A stretch of 64,000 nt of DNA from Bacteroidales bacterium (GTDB lineage: Bacteria > Bacteroidota > Bacteroidia > Bacteroidales > UBA932), in assembly GCA_012728975.1 (NCBI GenBank), contig JAAYDZ010000016.1, positions 51,713-115,712 of the forward strand. The letters are read 5' to 3'. A model generated the notes under the pieces. The model did no database searches and was not told the DNA's origin. It saw only the letters and a program-made list of their open reading frames with translations. Positions within the stretch are counted from its first letter, which is position 1. The number at the start of each line of letters is the position of its first letter. Below are positions 63,875 through 64,000 of the stretch, piece by piece. The translations under genes and the position numbers were made by a program.

Positions 63875-64000
63875 GTCTCGTCCTAAAAAAAGTTGACACA
63901 TTTTGTTAAACTTTATTGTATTCACTTTTTCTTTTATTCATGCCACTTTTGTCTGACTGTAAACTTGAGACGGAGTTTGCAGATCTAATGACCAATGCGG
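63875..64000 (-). mobile_element. End of an IS3-family insertion sequence (continues past window)
   Basis: TCCTAAAAAAAGTTGACACA near 63881-63900 is typical of IS3-type termini. It is followed within 40 bases by the end of a transposase frame on the minus strand. The exact tip (a TG at 63875 is one option) is uncertain. Confidence 0.7.
63938..64000 (-). CDS. IS3-family transposase, last 20 residues
   Basis: The frame enters from the right edge and ends PHWSLDLQTPSQVYSQTKVA. The PHWSL...TPSQVY pattern is the usual end of IS3-family integrase-core transposases. Most of the gene is outside the window. Confidence 0.75.
   Translation of the reverse strand, partial: PHWSLDLQTPSQVYSQTKVA

Overview
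The window comes from a bacterium of the Bacteroidales (phylum Bacteroidota) with moderate GC content. Three things support this. Many genes have the Bacteroidetes promoter pattern, TTTG near -33 and TAnnTTTG near -7. Several families are typical of the phylum: DUF2723, DUF4271, DUF4249, DUF5106, FecI/FecR-like pairs and TonB receptors. The gene order DUF4271-hemD-rnpA-yidD is also typical. I cannot fix a genus. The class II (B12-dependent) ribonucleotide reductase, Suf Fe-S assembly and tryptophanase fit an anaerobic, amino-acid-using lifestyle.

Layout. 1-13.9 kb: secDF (5' end outside the window), tryptophanase, a DUF2723 membrane protein, the yciH-DUF4271-hemD-rnpA-yidD operon, a two-domain acyltransferase resembling OlsF, and uvrC. 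13.9-18.7 kb (minus strand): a thiol-disulfide lipoprotein, a very large outer-membrane protein with a metallopeptidase signature, and a PnuC-family transporter. 18.7-32.8 kb: groESL behind a sigma-54-like promoter, a relic and a second groEL-type terminator, tadA, a YqaA-like membrane protein, a Tat-exported oxidoreductase, tRNA-Gln, a phosphopantetheinyl transferase, tyrS-rbfA-permease, and sufB-pnuC-sufC-sufD facing thiL. 32.8-39.9 kb: nrdJ behind an elaborate upstream region, ispE, a deoxynucleoside kinase, a serpin lipoprotein, an orphan AbiEi-like protein and a YgjP-like metallopeptidase.

39.9-49.8 kb (minus strand) is the most accessory-looking part. It is one surface-signalling and uptake locus: ECF sigma factor, very short anti-sigma factor, STN-type TonB receptor, DUF4249 lipoprotein, two decayed DUF4249 relics, an unrecognised lipoprotein, two tandem DUF4249 lipoproteins and a second TonB receptor. 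Its substrate is unknown, and it is the best candidate here for an undescribed system.

50-64 kb: rnr, gpmI and dnaE, then a complete vitamin B12 uptake operon (btuB, BtuG-like propeller, btuF, btuC, btuD) behind a cobalamin riboswitch. An IS3-family element end lies just upstream. The imported B12 could feed the class II ribonucleotide reductase encoded at 33-35.6 kb.

Running through the intergenic regions is a family of degenerate 7-nt-period repeats, mostly just 3' of genes and in the same orientation as those genes.
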